From: Sparassis latifolia
Lineage: Eukaryota; Basidiomycota; Agaricomycetes; Polyporales; Sparassidaceae
DNA length: 64,000 nucleotides
Assembly (NCBI GenBank): GCA_018466975.1
Contig: CM031560.1
Coordinates: forward strand, 1,798,001 to 1,862,000
Direction of reading: 5' to 3'
The position numbers were made by a program, and so were the translations under genes. Positions 23,270-36,370 of the stretch are shown piece after piece. Position 1 is the first letter of the stretch; each line of letters opens with the position of its first letter. Under the pieces are notes generated by a model. It saw nothing but the letters and a program-made list of their open reading frames with translations. It had not been told where the DNA came from and did not search any database.

Positions 23270-25248
23270 ATGGGCTTTTTCTCTTCGAGGAGAGCCGAGC
23301 TATCAGAGACTCCCCTTCATGACGACAAGAGCGTCGTACGGATCATTCGCTCTCGATTTGTGCGCCATTTTCCCTTCTCTTATTCGTCTCTAATCCGTTC
23401 GTGCAGTATGGCAAGGCAAAAGGCAAAGAGCGCGATACCGACTCCGAGTCCTATACTCGGTCACCACAGTCTCTCTCTTCACCTACGCTCTTTCATTCCG
23501 GGGACAGGAATTCGTTTGTCTCGACCTATGATTCGGGAACTGGCGGTCCTTCCCGGAGCACTCATTGGAACGGCAGTTCCGCCCCCTCCACCCCATCTTC
23601 TCTGTCGAGGCGCGGGGACCATGTTGGCAACACGCCCACACCCCGCGCCTCCACAGACGCTGTAACGTGAGTGGCTTGCGCTCGTTCTCGTGGCAAGTGC
23701 GATAAGGGGGTGTTAGGATGACACTCGCTCAGCGGTTGAATGAGCTCGCGACGGCGAACTCTGAGGGCCTGCTCAGGTGAGTGCTCTATTAACGTGCTTC
23801 TGGACGCGTGTCTTACACCCCCCCAGTGACGAGGAGTATCGTCTTCTTCGTCAGAATCTCTTCGAGCGCTTTGCTAGTGGCTCGGCGGTGCCTACAGAGA
23901 CCCCCCTTGTCCGCATGTCCGGCAGTCACATGGCTGGCGACGGAAGAAGTGAGTTTTATTGATTAATTGTACGAAGGCACTGCACTCATATTTCCTGTTA
24001 ACGATCAAAGCCTCCTTGCATGACCGACGTCCATCTTCTAATTTTCAAATTCCATCCTCACGAACCCACTCAGTCCGCAGTAACAAGTCTTTAGCCTCTA
24101 CTGTGACCAGCCTATTACGACGCGCAACCAGCAAACGAGTTATTTCCATGTCTCCCAGGGGCGGCGCCGATGCGATCAGCGTCTTCTCCATATCATCTTC
24201 TATGGCTTCCTCAGCGGTAGATGGAGGCAGTTCATTTCCGCGGACATTATCGAAGCACACCAGCGACGGGTCGATACGCACGAGCATGCAGCAGTCGCGG
24301 CGGCATGCACTGTCTTCCGAGCACACTCCACACGTCGCGGACAGCGTCACCCCTTCGCGCTCCAGCACTCGGACGAGGCAGCGGTCAGGCTCCTCAGTCC
24401 CCCCTTCCTCGTTCCCAGGAGCAGCCGCCGCTGCGCTTGACACGAAGTATACCCATCTCAGCGACGACAACCTTCCCAGTGATGACCAGGCCGAGACCGT
24501 CAAGGATATACGCACCCAAATTGAGCTTGTAGAGGCGGAAGGCCGGCGGCTCCTTGATGCCTTCAATGGGTTGGAGCTGAGCACGCTTACACGCCGCCAG
24601 AGACGCCCGCCCGTCATTCCCCCACTTTCGCTCGGCAATCCCATCGATGTGACAGGCCTGAATGCAGACCGACGATCGCTTCGTGCGGGCAAGGACATTG
24701 ACTCGCTATCGTTCAAATCGAGCGGCTCGATCCGCACGACGCGGTCCATGAAACGGTCGCCGTCGAGCCGGAAGATGCGTACCGCGACATCCACCGCCAC
24801 CCTCGTGTCCCAACCGAGTCATCTGGTGCACAGAGGGTCGATGTCTTCGATGTCGTCCCGCAGCAAGGCTGGCGGAAGTGTACTGCAGCCGCATGTCGGA
24901 CTCGCGAGCAGTTCTAGCGTAAACTTGGCCCGGAGTACCGGGCATTTACCGCTGGCGACTGTTGCGGAAACTGAAGGGAAAGCATCCAATTCTTCGCGGA
25001 CGTCGGGGACCGGCAAGAATTGGTTGGACGCTTCAGCGGACGGCTTGCCAGCCTCTGCGAGCGGGCAGAGTACAGCAGGAAAGGCTACTGGCGCTGAGGA
25101 AGACGAGGAGATCCAGGCGATGGAGGCGGAGTTGACTGATATTCGGAAGCGGCGAGCAGGAGTGACTGCTCGGTACGAGGCACGGCTGGAGTATCTCCGT
25201 GCGCGGCTAAAGGGAGCTGAACTCCGCGAGAAGATCTTGCGGAAATGA
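23270..25248 (+). CDS. Ser-rich protein with C-terminal coiled coil, function unknown
   Basis: Five exons (23270..23335, 23407..23666, 23717..23776, 23827..23948, 24011..25248) encode 581 residues. The N-terminus MGFFSSRRAELSETPLHDDKS is followed by a low-complexity Ser/Thr region and then a folded-looking segment, TMTLAQRLNELATANSEGLLSDEEYRLLRQNLFERFA (about residues 108-145), which resembles the short helical modules of fungal membrane-traffic adaptors. A long basic Ser/Arg-rich stretch with RSxS-type phosphorylation candidates follows. The last 50 residues (EEIQAMEAELTDIRKRR, LEYLRARLKGAELREKILRK) form a coiled coil. I know the arrangement only from uncharacterised basidiomycete proteins. 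A second Met-initiated frame at 23408 is out of phase with the downstream exons, so I prefer the start at 23270. Confidence 0.75.
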
Positions 25249-25380
25249 CAGTCCAGCACGATCGTACTAATTTTCTGTTCATCTTCGACGCTGCTTGCGT
25301 CCTGTCGCTACGATGGTTTTATGGCTGGGGCTCTGTTCGAGGATTGTTACAAGTTGCTACAAGTTCTGCGCTGGATGGAT

Positions 25381-25410
25381 GTACATTACGACTGCGTACA
25401 TTACGACTGC
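25381..25410 (+). repeat. 15-bp direct repeat in the VNX1 5' region
   Basis: GTACATTACGACTGC occurs twice in tandem, about 90-120 nt before the VNX1 start codon. It may be a duplicated upstream element or simple slippage. Confidence 0.6.
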
Positions 25411-25498
25411 CTAATCCGTGTTCGCCTGCTGCTGCACCTCGACAAGCTCGGCCGCGTCGCCATTTTCCCTCAGTCTTCTCTTTTGCACCGTGACAATC

Positions 25499-28400
25499 AT
25501 GTCCGATGCGCCATTTTCGCCAGATGAAGAGTCTGACACTAACGGCTCTCCCGGCATGACGCCTGTAGCGTCCCCGACCACATCCAACTTCGGGGCGCGG
25601 CTTCCGCTACAGCGCAGCGTCAGTCGCAGCTCGCAGTGGTCGGTCCCAGAGACTCCTCAGCACCATCATCAGGGTACTTCTTATTTCTCCCAAACCTCCA
25701 GGGCCGTCTCGCCTACTCCGCGGCGCCCACACCGCCCGAGTCAGAGCAGGAACCACTCAATGAAGCGCCGCGGGGTGAGGAGCACAAGTGTCACCAGCTC
25801 GCGTGCAACCTCCAGGGGCGTTCCCGAGGACGCGGGCTTGTTGAGCGAGGAGAACGAAGACAGCGACGACGAAGGAGATACCCCGCCCGAGGAGGGCGTT
25901 GTCGAGGAGCAGGCAGAGGAACAAGAGGAAGCGGAAAACGAAGAGGGGGCCGGCGAGGAGGACCCTATCACCCTCAAGGACCGCCAGTCTCTAATCAACG
26001 TCGAGCATCCGTTCGGTCTCCCCATCTGGAAGCCAGCACTCTACAAGAAGTCCAGATCTGTCACTCGCTATGCGGACCAGGAGCTGCATTCCGTGCCTTC
26101 CGCGCAGGCGGAGCGGCACCTGCTTCCTGGCAACATCGTCTGGGTACTGGTGTTCGGGTGGTGGCTCGCCGTGTGCTGTTTTTGCGTCTCAGCACTCCTG
26201 TACCTCGTCCCGAAGGGAGGACGGCGCTACTCTACCCTGTTGTTCGGTCTTGGCTGGTACATTGCGTGGCCGTTCGGGAAATACGTCGAAGGAGACCATG
26301 GTCCACCCCATGCCTCAGAAGATGACGACAACGTACCGAACGGCGCACCGGATGCCGAGGGCATTAACGATTTCTCTCAGTCTTCCTCTTCGTTGAGCGA
26401 AGACACGGATGCTACCCCTCGTCGGGATGTGTCCAGTCGTGACACAGTCACTTCGCGTGGAGGCGTGCCATTGTCTAGCCATGACACTATCACGCCTCGC
26501 ACGGTCGCACATCTATCATCAAGTTCTTGGAACGACGTGGCGACTGCGACTACCCCACTGCTCGGGACAGCCAATCCGGCCATGCCCCGTTTCAGGCCTT
26601 CAAAATCTTATGGTGCAATGTCCTCCCCCATCTCACCTCCACTGTCTTATTCCACCGGTGCAATGGAAGGGAAGACAGACGATTGGCTTGGAAAAGCATG
26701 CTTCCGTCTTGCATTCCTTTGCATTATCGCCCCTCTGATGCTCATTGTATGCATAGCATGCTGGGGTCTGATATTCGCCGTTCCCATGGCTAAGCTCAAT
26801 TGGGCATTAATCAAGTTACTCATCTCGGAGCCCACTCGTATTCGATTCTGCGCAGCCCCTGTAGTTGCAGTGGCAGATGAAAGCGCCGCAGAGGAGGGGG
26901 CTGCCGTCTCCGGCGAAACTCCGGTTTCATTCAAGCCTGCTAGGCTAGCAGCAGGCCAGGCTGCACCTTCCGGATCACCTACATCTACGGTACTCCTGTG
27001 CACATACAGGGCATTTGGCCTGAAGTACTACAAGTATACCGTCGGCGGCGTGAACATCCTAATCGTCAATCTCAGTCCGATCGTGTTCTTTGTCATTTTC
27101 GATGGTATGGTGCTGATGCCCATTGTAGAGAGATGGGAGTCGGCGGGTGACTACGTGCCTGCTTTCCTGGCCTTTCTTACAGACCGTGCCCTCATTTTCG
27201 TCCTGAGCCTGCTCAGTGTCATTCCACTCTCGTATTTCATCGGCATGGCGGTTGCGTCTATCTCAGCGCAGTCGTCGATCGGCATGGGCGCAGTGATCAA
27301 CGCCACCTTCGGCTCCCTGATTGAGGTTCTGCTATATGCGATCTCGTTGACGCAGGGAAAAGGTCACCTCGTCGAAGGTTCCATCGTTGGCAGTCTTCTG
27401 GCAGGAGTCCTGCTGATGCCCGGTATGAGCATGTGCAGCGGTGCCATTATGAAGAAGGAGCAGAAGTTCAACGCCAAGAGTGCCGGGGTCACCAGTATGA
27501 TGTTGATCATGGCTTTTATTGGAACGCTCGCACCGACGTTGTTTTACCAGACGTATGGGAGCGTACGTACATGAAGTCGCCATCTTCCACCCTGTCTAAT
27601 TTTCTGTACCATAGTTCCAACTGATATGCGACGGCTGCCCCCCACCAGGGTCAGACACGCCTTGGGCTTGCCAGCATTGCTACTACAAACATCCAGACCC
27701 GGTGGATGACCCGTTCTACCAATCTACCGTAAAGAATCTCATGTTCTTCTGCGCTGCCGTGTTATTACTAGTCAGTCTCTGTGCCACAGTATTTTCCTCC
27801 CGCTGACACCTCGCCAGTCTTACCTCATAGGCCTTTGGTTCTCCTTGCGCACCCACGCCTCGCAGATCTGGCAGAACCCCCAGCCGCTTCTGCAACCTCT
27901 CGAGATTACAGGTTCCAACCGTTTCTCTATCTACCCTCGTCTAGCCCCTGGCGTCAACCCGCAGGCTTCTCAGACCCAGCTCTCCACGCTGCATCACAGA
28001 CCCAGCACAATCACTCCCATCGCAGAGAGCCCTGGGCCTTCGCGCAGCCAGACGCCGCGGGACTCCCGCTCGAGCTCGCTTCTGAATCAACAGCGACAGG
28101 CGATCGGAGTGCAAGGGCAGCCGCCACAGCCTCCTACCGCGAAGCGCATATCCTACGCGAGTCCGCCAGTCGTGCAGGCCCAAGTATACGGCCCGATTCT
28201 GGAGACCGTCGACCACACCATGAAGGACACGGGCCTGCAGCCGATGCGTTTACCAGAGAATATGACGACGGACGACTTCACTCGTGCTGTGGCTGTCGCC
28301 ACCGTGAGCGCACTCAGGCATCAACAAAACGATTCGCGTTCCCCGGCCATGCGTGGGTCCGCTGCGGTGGAAATGGACGCTGGAAGTGGTCATGATGCAC

Positions 28401-29185
28401 CTTCATGGAGCCGAACCACCAGCGCGAGTGTCCTGCTGGGTTGCACGGCACTGTATGCCGTCATAGCAGGTACGTTGAGGCCAGAACTAAGGCATCTATG
28501 TATTCACTCACGATTCGCTCAGAAATCTTGGTGGACGTTGTCGATGTAGTCTTGCAAGGCTCAGGAATCGACGAAAAGTTCTTGGGTATCACACTTTTTG
28601 CATTGGTACCGAACACAACAGAATTTATGAACGCAATTTCTTTCGCCATGCATGGCAACATTGCATTGAGGTACGTGCTTTAAGCTTTGTCGTATACACG
28701 GCCTCTGATTGTTGTTTGCAGTATGGAGATTGGTTCAGCATATGCCTTGCAAGTATGTCTACTTCAGATCCCTGCAATGGTTGCATTTTCCGCTTGGTAT
28801 GCTCCCGACAAGATGGGCTCCGTCGCGGATACATTCACGTACGTCACTTGTAATGTAGGGCTGGTGTTCATATACTCACGAATGGCATAACGCCCACAGA
28901 CTGATTTTCCCGCGATGGGACGTCGTCGTCATAATCCTATCCGTTTTCCTCATGACCTACACTTATATTGAAGCCAAGAGTAACTACCACCGTGGAAGCA
29001 TCCTTATCTTGAGGTGAGACGTTCTGTTGTGTATACTGCAGTATCTTTGTCTTACATTGTACGATTCTCATAGTTATCTTGTCCTTATATCTGGTTTCTT
29101 CTTCGCACCCAAACGATCAGACCAAGAGGAAGACCGCCTCGCGATCCCTTTGGCCACCATTCTCTCATACTTCGGCCTCCACTGA
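25499..29185 (+). CDS. VNX1: VNX1-type vacuolar monovalent cation/H+ antiporter (CaCA superfamily)
   Basis: Seven exons (25499..27562, 27615..27770, 27818..28469, 28523..28670, 28722..28838, 28900..29013, 29074..29185) give 1,120 residues. A long phospho-rich cytosolic leader with an acidic run (about residues 115-160) precedes [20 protein letters not shown] and [18 protein letters not shown], the extra N-terminal module that separates Vnx1 from the shorter Vcx1 calcium exchangers. The first alpha-repeat reads [21 protein letters not shown] and the second [32 protein letters not shown], each with the catalytic Glu. Yeast Vnx1 exchanges Na+ or K+ for H+ at the vacuole and helps pH and ion homeostasis. 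A cytosolic insert of about 190 residues separates the two halves. The gene is convergent with DDB1, with 134 nt between stop codons. Confidence 0.92.
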
Positions 29186-29319
29186 GAGGACGATACCCTC
29201 GACCGGACTATTTATACCAGCTTCGTTATTCATACAGAGATACATGTACATTCATTACAACATCGTCCATCTGAAAATGTATCATCACGGATTCAACTCA
29301 GAGGATCCCGATAGCAAAG

Positions 29320-32300
29320 TCAATGTAGACTTTGTAGTTTCTCCAATACATCTCGGATCTCAGGTTGGGGTAGGGTGATGCGCTCGGCTTCCATCTTCCC
29401 CTCCAGGAGTTCTGAAGGGTTTGGGTGGGTGAGGAATTGTTCTATGAAATCACCATCGAGGAAGCCGAAGGACGATTCGGCATCGGAAGCCCCTCTCAAG
29501 TTGGCAGGTGCTCTCCATCTACAAAATTGCGGACGTTAGTGTTGTATACGCCAGCTTGCAGTGCATGGTCGGACGCTCACTTCGTATGATGCATTTCACC
29601 TGGACCAATTATGGCTGTCGCCATGTTGCGCTGCAAGGCGGTCATATGCAAGGAGATCTCGTCACTTAACTCGAGAATGACACCGATGCGACCACTCGAC
29701 GCGAAGAACAGCTGCTCTGGCTTAAGTACTTGATTTCCAGACCACTCTCCTGAAGTCAGACCACCTATCGCACGTCATCCTGGCTCAGAAACGTATTCGC
29801 GACTGGTTGTATGTCGACACTCACCAGGTAGGAACTTGTTGATGACATCGTCGACGTGATAACTGCCATCTCTTTCCAACATGAACCGATTCCCGTTGCG
29901 TTGCAAGGAAAACGTGAACAGGTTGCAATCGCTCTGGAAAGAAAAACTTGGACGTAAGTGCGGCACTCCTCAAAGAACATCCACTTACGTTCGCTCCGAT
30001 GACACCACTATTGCCGATAGCCTCTACGGCGACAGGCCAAAGGGGACCGTAGTCTCTTGCGATACTTTGCAGACCTTCGCCTACAACGTTCAGGATCGAC
30101 ACAGAACTAATTGCGTCTCCAACGATAAGAGTAGTGTCATGCGCCACCAAACTGGTCACGAAATAGTTATGGTTCCACTCCGTTAACTTCCTCAGACTCG
30201 CAGAGCCATCCGTATTATCGATCTTGTACAGGACGACCTGCCCAACGACTCTGAGTTTAGTCGAACAGCACTCGAAAATGCACATACTGATGTGTTGACG
30301 GCAGCAACAATCTTGTCCTCCACGCTGACCAACTGGTAGACACAACCACGAGTGTGCTCACTGGAAATGAGACGAAGAGCAGGGTTGGCAGACGATATGC
30401 CGCCATCACGCGATCCCAGAGAGAACATAACTATTCGGCCTTTGGATGGCTCTCGCTCCCCCATCTCAAGTTCCACGATGCCGACACAGAAGCACGGGAA
30501 ACTCTGATTCTCCCTCCTAGGGAGCGCTAATACAGCAGTGACCTCTTCGCCCAGTTCACATACGAATTGACTTAGCTCTATATAGCAGAATTACGGTCTG
30601 TTCAACGCCTTGGTCATTATGACAACTGAAGGAACCCTCACGATCGAACGAGACATCATCAAGAATTTTGAAGCAGCTGACGGTACCTTCAAAGTCGCCG
30701 ATACGCGGAGGATTCGTTCTGTTGCAAGCTACCCCAAAGACCTTTAGAGAAGGGTGGTGTGCGATCCGACGGGGATTCTCTACTCCTAACGGTATCTTTA
30801 CGCCAAGGACGAACATGAGCGAGGGCGACTTAAAGGAATTAAATGGCTCACAGATCTTATTTGCATCTTGTCGACACCCCTCACATTTCCTATCAATAGC
30901 GAGGATGACGTTGCCAATACAACACAAGAAGGGAAGAACGTGGAGTTCAGACTGGTGCCTCTAACAGCGTCCTGAGCAGGTTCATACGATGAACATCAGC
31001 AGAGCCTCCGACGATACAGGGACGCACCTTGAGCATGACAGGCGAATGATGCAGTCTCTGTCGCTCCCAGAAAAGAACGGATGCTCTGCTGCCGCTGGCA
31101 AAGACCGCCATCCGTCCATCGACCACACAAGTCGACAATGAGACAGGTGCTGCCCCAAGTGGAAACACTTTCCTATCCTTCAGTTCATTGACCTTCAGAC
31201 TGAACGACATCACTGTGCCATCGGACAATCCAGCAACTATATGAGGATGGTAATCTGCGTCTTTCCGACCACGTCCAGAGCCGAAATTGTACAGCAAGAG
31301 AGAGCGTGGAAGGGCTGTGAGAGTAGAGGTCTCGCAGATGGTTGTCATATAGGTCTGGGAAGACTCGAGAGAGAGGATGGCTATTTTGTTCGTGCCCCAG
31401 AAAGATACCGCGATATGCAACGAATACTTCCTTGCAGGATCAAACGGCGCACAGGATATTGCGGAAATCTCGGTAATGCCGTAGGTAGCGTCTGTGAAGT
31501 CTCGATACCTGGCGAATCCAACAATGTGAGCTCCGTGCTTGGGAAGAACAGTAAGGTGAAATAGACTGACTTGAGTTCTTGGAACTGATCACTTTCACCA
31601 AGGTTAAGCAGGACCAATCCGCCACCACTCAGACCTACTACGAATTGGCTGGCATTCAGATCCGCAGCGACAATGGACCGCTGCCTATGGGCCGGATGCG
31701 CATTGTTTGGATCCCATCCGGTTCCGACAACTGAGAACAAACCTAGTGCCTGGTCATAATTTACGAGGTGCACCTTCTCTGGTGTTACCTGCACGACTAG
31801 TGAGGAATCGACATAAGAAGAAGTCGAACGGCCAGTGTTCGTCGTTGTCACTCGTCGAGGGATGTTGCGTACAGCAAGTGTGGGCGAGGTCCCAACGAAA
31901 CCATCGGCGGACGGATCCAGGCGGATTATGGCATCGTGCGCATCAAGACGGAACACGTATGTTTCTCGCAGAGTAGATGCTACTATGTGTGTGTCTGAGC
32001 TAAAGACGCAAGCGAGTAAGCGAAAATGCGGTGAAATGCCAAACATACACACGTACGTGGCTTCAAATTGTGTACGCAAAGGCCACAAGTTAGTGACGTG
32101 CGGAACGTCCTTGACGATACCGAGCTCCTGGAAGTCAGCACCTGTTCTGACGACCTTGATTGCGCCAGTACTAAGTCCTCCCGAGCAGGTGACAATCTGG
32201 GGCTACATACCACGCAGTCATCAATGGTGAGACCATATCGAAGAATACATGGGAAAACCCTACGTACCTGTCCACTCCCATCCAGATCTGCGAGTACAGC

Positions 32301-33912
32301 ATCCATGATAGGCGCAATATTCTGGAAGTTCTCCAGCACTTCAACGAAAGTGCCCTTAGTAGATACGACCCTTCCACCTTTCACTGCTCGCTCATCGTCC
32401 CTACATAGGTACGCCTTCTCCTTACCCTTCGATGACATTAGAGATGATGATGAGACAGTTGTAATACCCGATGGAATGGGAAGCGTCTCGGTATCCGCAT
32501 TCGCGAAGGGGGACGAATGAATGCGTAGGAGCTGCGATTCGCCGAAGTGCGAACCCAGATACACGACTTGCGAACTCAGGTACGTCAGAGATACTGCAGG
32601 AGATGTCTGTACAACGCATAAACCATTAAGAATACGATCAGCGCTTGGTCAAAGACATACCTCTCCCAGAGGTACGAGAATGAGACCAGGCGTATCGTCA
32701 AACGCCACCATTGCCAGACGACCGTAAGCGTCTCCTATGAGGAACCTCCTCCCTTCTTCATCAATTGGAGACCAGCTAGACGCGTACTTAATTCGGTTAC
32801 ACGCATCCTTTTGAAGGTAGACTACTCACGCGGTAACTTCGCTCCAGGGCCATTTAACGCTAATCTTGGGCTTCAATTTCCTTCCTTCCCTTTCCTTGTC
32901 CTTCTCGGTGGCCTTCTGAGCCTCCGCCTGCACCGCACTGGCTTTCCGTTTCGCAGATCTGCGCTGCTTGTCCCTCTTGATGTCTCGCCTTTCCTGCGAT
33001 GCATGTTCGTAGAATATGATCTTCCGCCCTCCGACCACCAGCACGCCGCCGAGATGGGTGCCGAAATCATCTTCTGTACCCTCCTGGGTATATGGAGGGA
33101 CAGGGATCAGTAGCGGAGGCGTATCCATTGACGGGAATGTGGACGCGGACAGCACAGTAATCGGAAGAATGGTGGATGGTGCAGCAGAGAGCTCTAAGTT
33201 CTCGAGGTCGAGGTCGCGCGACAAAAGCTGCAGGCGTTGTTCGTGGTCGTAGTGTAAGATACCAATAGCATACGTTCCTGGGGAGGTGTGCAAGAAAGTC
33301 AAAGCAAGAATATAGAACTCGGGAACACTGCGATGGCACAGAAGCGCACGTCAGGACCATGGCAATCATGTATGAGTATCAACTCACGATACATCGAACT
33401 GGTTGGAGATTCCTCCGTCGTCGAACTGGACGACTTTCAACTTCCCAACATAGCAGCTGATCACGGCAACCTGTCCGGTAGGGTCCACCAGTACATCGGT
33501 GACGAATTCCGACTGGCGGCCATAGCGATCGTGCACGGAAAGGTCACCCGTCGTGACCAGACTCGCACCCGCGGGATCGGCGACATATTTCAGTACAATG
33601 AGCTTCGGCTCAGGATGGTCGGTCAGAACCAAGATGTTTGAGATTCCTGAGTCCTGATACAAACATAAACTCGATGATTAATATACATCTATCGGGCCCA
33701 CTAACCTCTACAGGCACAGATCGGAGCGCAACCACACGACCCCATATCTCGAGGACACACTCGCGGCGAATGCCTTCTGGTTGGAGAGAGAAGACCTCAA
33801 GCCTGTTAACCTTGGCGACGACGAGATGCTCGACGCTGTCGTCGGATGTCAGGCGACATTTGAGCGACTGGACAACAGAAGAAGGCTGATGGAATGTCGC
33901 GACAACCCGCAT
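29320..33912 (-). CDS. DDB1: DNA damage-binding protein 1 (CUL4 E3 ligase adaptor)
   Basis: Fifteen exons (33912..33706, 33653..33388, 33327..32830, 32775..32661, 32606..32268, 32196..32057, 31999..31571, 31508..31028, 30971..30852, 30795..30642, 30577..30288, 30237..29989, 29933..29825, 29764..29581, 29518..29320) sum to 1,259 residues. Matches along the MMS1/CPSF_A family are clear: VAKVNRLEVFSLQPEGIR near the start, SLTYLSSQVVYLGSHFGESQLLRI, TNLWPLRTQFEAT, DRKVFPLGAAPVSL, MQIRSIPLG, ARDYGPLW, and SDAESSFGFLDGDFIEQFL at the end. DDB1 makes three WD-type propellers that couple CUL4 to DCAF substrate receptors in the nucleus, acting in nucleotide-excision repair and replication control. A Lys/Arg/Glu-rich insert of about 45 residues interrupts the first third. 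Several splice choices rest on family alignment and frame. Confidence 0.93.
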
Positions 33913-34296
33913 TGCTATGTCAAGATACGCAGCAGATTTTGGAGAAAGTCAGGGATAAAGACGGTCTTACTCCCTCTGGTCGAGCATGCCAGGTGGCTTG
34001 ACGTCTGCAGCGGCAACGGGAGATATCACCCCCGAGATTCCTCCGAGGCAGTCACGTGTGTCTCCGACGAGAACATACAAACAACATACAAAGCTTTGTA
34101 AAACATGCATTTACCCACACTAGTATGCGGACACACAAGCAGTGCGTACGCAGAAAGAGAGTGAATGAAAAAACCTCGGAGAGGTAGTGTATCCTTCTAC
34201 TTGAAATCAAAACCTTGGAGTCCACATGTTCTACGACCAGATACGGCCGAAATACATACACGTACGGTACCGGTTCCAGAGATAGTATTAATGTCA
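33913..34296. other. Intergenic stretch, DDB1 promoter
   Basis: No gene seen; it lies between the DDB1 start and the stop codon of the histone-fold gene. Confidence 0.5.
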
Positions 34297-35095
34297 CTAA
34301 GGATCAACCGACATGGTGCCATCCTCGTTCATGGTGATGATGCCATTTGACGTGGACTCTTCTGCTGGTTCTACATCTCCTGGCTTTGACTTTTTCTCAG
34401 CATTCACGAAACGATCCAGCAATGTCAGTTCTCTGGCTATGTCCTCCTGACCCTCTAGCGCTGCCTTGGGCTTGCGAGCAGCTCGTGCATTAGGGTCTGG
34501 CCAAGGAATGATATCTGTGAACCACGTCATACCAATGAGTTCCGTTTGGATGGTCCCAGTCGGACAATCATTACCGTCGAGAAAGGTGAATTCGTTAACT
34601 CGTCGTACGAGAGCGGCTACAACGTCTGTATGAGAACGGATGAGCAGGCATGACTTGAACCACACACCAATGTCTTTCTGCTGCATTGTAGTTCGTCCTT
34701 CTCTCTCTGCCGCCCGATAAGTGGCCTCAGTTATCCGTTTGACGAACTCTTCCGCTGCCACAGAGATTAAAAATGCTGCTTCCCTCTGTACCATCGGTAG
34801 CTCCTGTAAAGAACGTCAGCTTGAGGACTAGGTTTGGGTTTGCAGGATATACTCTATCCGCCTTCAATATCTTCTGCACTCTCGAGAATGGTAAAAGCGA
34901 TTTCCCAGGTTCCCGTACCAGAGCTGGCCTTGTTCTGGTCTTATCCTGACTGTCTCCTTCCGTTGAGTTCTTTTGTGCATCATCAACGGCGTGAACCTGA
35001 GACACGTCTTCAACATCCGACAACTGAGAGTCATCGACTGGAGTAGGCTCCTCATCGGATACTGGAGACCTTTGTGCGCTATTGCTTTCCGGCAT
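34297..35095 (-). CDS. Histone-fold protein, DPB3/POLE4 (CHRAC-like) type
   Basis: Four exons (35095..34853, 34803..34668, 34625..34575, 34514..34297) encode 215 residues. After a disordered acidic leader comes the histone fold: LLPFSRVQKILKADRELPMV, REAAFLISVAAEEFVKRIT, then QQKDIDVVAALVRRVNEFTFLDDIIPW. The FSRVQKILKADxELPMVQREA start and VVRRxxEFxFLxDIIP end match the NF-YC-like subunits of DNA polymerase epsilon (Dpb3/POLE4) and the CHRAC/ISW2 remodeller. It would pair with a Dpb4/POLE3-type partner in the nucleus. A basic patch (RAARKPKAA) and an acidic tail follow the fold. Both inner introns (42 and 60 nt) are multiples of three without stops, so unspliced forms stay in frame; splicing restores the family spacing. 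Confidence 0.85.
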
Positions 35096-35651
35096 GTCGT
35101 TGTTCAAAAGTCGCACTTCTTGGTAGAAGAGCTGCACCAAGAATTGGACTTGGCAATATCACACTGTCACGATCACGTGACAAGTGACAAGCGTGGAAGA
35201 CGTTACTCGGCGACGATTGCGGTTTCCTCTGAATCAGGTACAAGTAGTATCTAGGGCCTTGGGATTAATGTCTCATCGGTGCCTCACAGATTCCTCTAGT
35301 AACGGTCAAACTGCCGAAGAGAGAAACGTGTCTTCCCTTCGTAGCAAGCCTTTCTGTGAGACGTTAACAAACTTAACACTCTGGATATCAAGACGCTCTG
35401 TGTTCTGGGGCAGCGGTCCTCAGCTGACCTTTCGAGTGAGATGTTGGACTCTCATCCTGGTTTACAAGATGACAAACAAACTATGATCACTGCCATGATC
35501 CATACTCGAACTAATCTCACGTCTGTATAGGCAGGAATTTTCAACAGGACAGTTCCATATGGAATATTATGCACACACATTTTCCGTCGGACTTGATCTG
35601 AGGCAGTAATCGTGGAGGCCGTACCACAAAATGAATGGCTAAATGATAGAT
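35096..35651. other. Intergenic stretch
   Basis: No supported gene. It holds the promoter of the histone-fold gene and the 3' side of the HIT gene. Confidence 0.5.
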
Positions 35652-36370
35652 TCATAGATGTGCACGAATCAGCTGGGCCAATCTCTGTCCATCCTCGTAA
35701 TCCAGTTCCTCTCTCGCACGAAACTCCTCCTTATGCATCTCCTTCTCGGTCAGTGGCTTCGCGATACGATCTACCTTGATTGCATCGCCAGTCGTGGCTG
35801 GTGGTGATACGGAAGAAGCTACTAGTACTGGGGCGGGGATGACATGATAGTGGACCTAGAAATGGAACTGGGTGAATGGACTGCACCAGAGTCATAAACT
35901 TGCGCTAACATGCGGAACTGCCTGAGCGTACTCTTGGTTGCATACCACATTTAATGCAGTATTCCGCATAGCTGCGTGACTCGTGAGATCAGTCTGAAAC
36001 ATCACGGGCACTAAGCGTACCATGCGTCAAAGCATTGGAGACCTTCGAGATAGCCTCTCCTGTAGCTGCCGCGAACTCTGCTGGTAGCTCGGACACGCGG
36101 GAATAGTGGGCCTTCGGGATAACCAGAACATGCCCAGGACGTAGGGGAAGGATATCTTCAATCAGACATAATTTTCGCGTGAGCAACACACAGTACAGCA
36201 GCAGGGTGCGGTGGAATAGGACCTAAGATTGCGATGACCTTGTCGTTCTCGAAGACAAGCGCGGCCGGTGACTCTCCTCGGATGATGCGGCAGAAGGCAC
36301 AGTCAGGTGGGTCTCTCCAAGCTGACGGCGCGGAGCGGTCTTCGTGCGCCTTGATGAGGAACGAGGTCAT
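35652..36370 (-). CDS. HIT-family nucleotide hydrolase/transferase (HINT-like)
   Basis: Four exons (36370..36223, 36155..36021, 35971..35910, 35855..35652) give 182 residues. The fold is recognised by DPPDCAFCRIIRGESPAALVFENDKVIAILDI, LPLRPGHVLVIPKAHYSRVSEL and the triad HVHYHVIPAP, the HxHxH motif whose middle His attacks the alpha-phosphate. HINT enzymes hydrolyse adenosine phosphoramidates or acyl-adenylates in cytosol and nucleus. The tail after the triad (TGDAIKVDRIAKPLTEKEMHKEEFRAREELD) is longer than in minimal HINT proteins and is charged and helical. The frame stays open upstream to 36616, so a longer N-terminus or extra exon is possible; I chose the Met at 36370 because it sits just before the conserved domain. 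It is divergent from the methyltransferase gene. Confidence 0.85.

Noticed and set aside
23408..23665. Alternative start frame MARQKAKSAIPTPSP of the coiled-coil gene
   Set aside because: It does not join in frame to the downstream exons, whereas the 23270 start with a 71-nt intron does.
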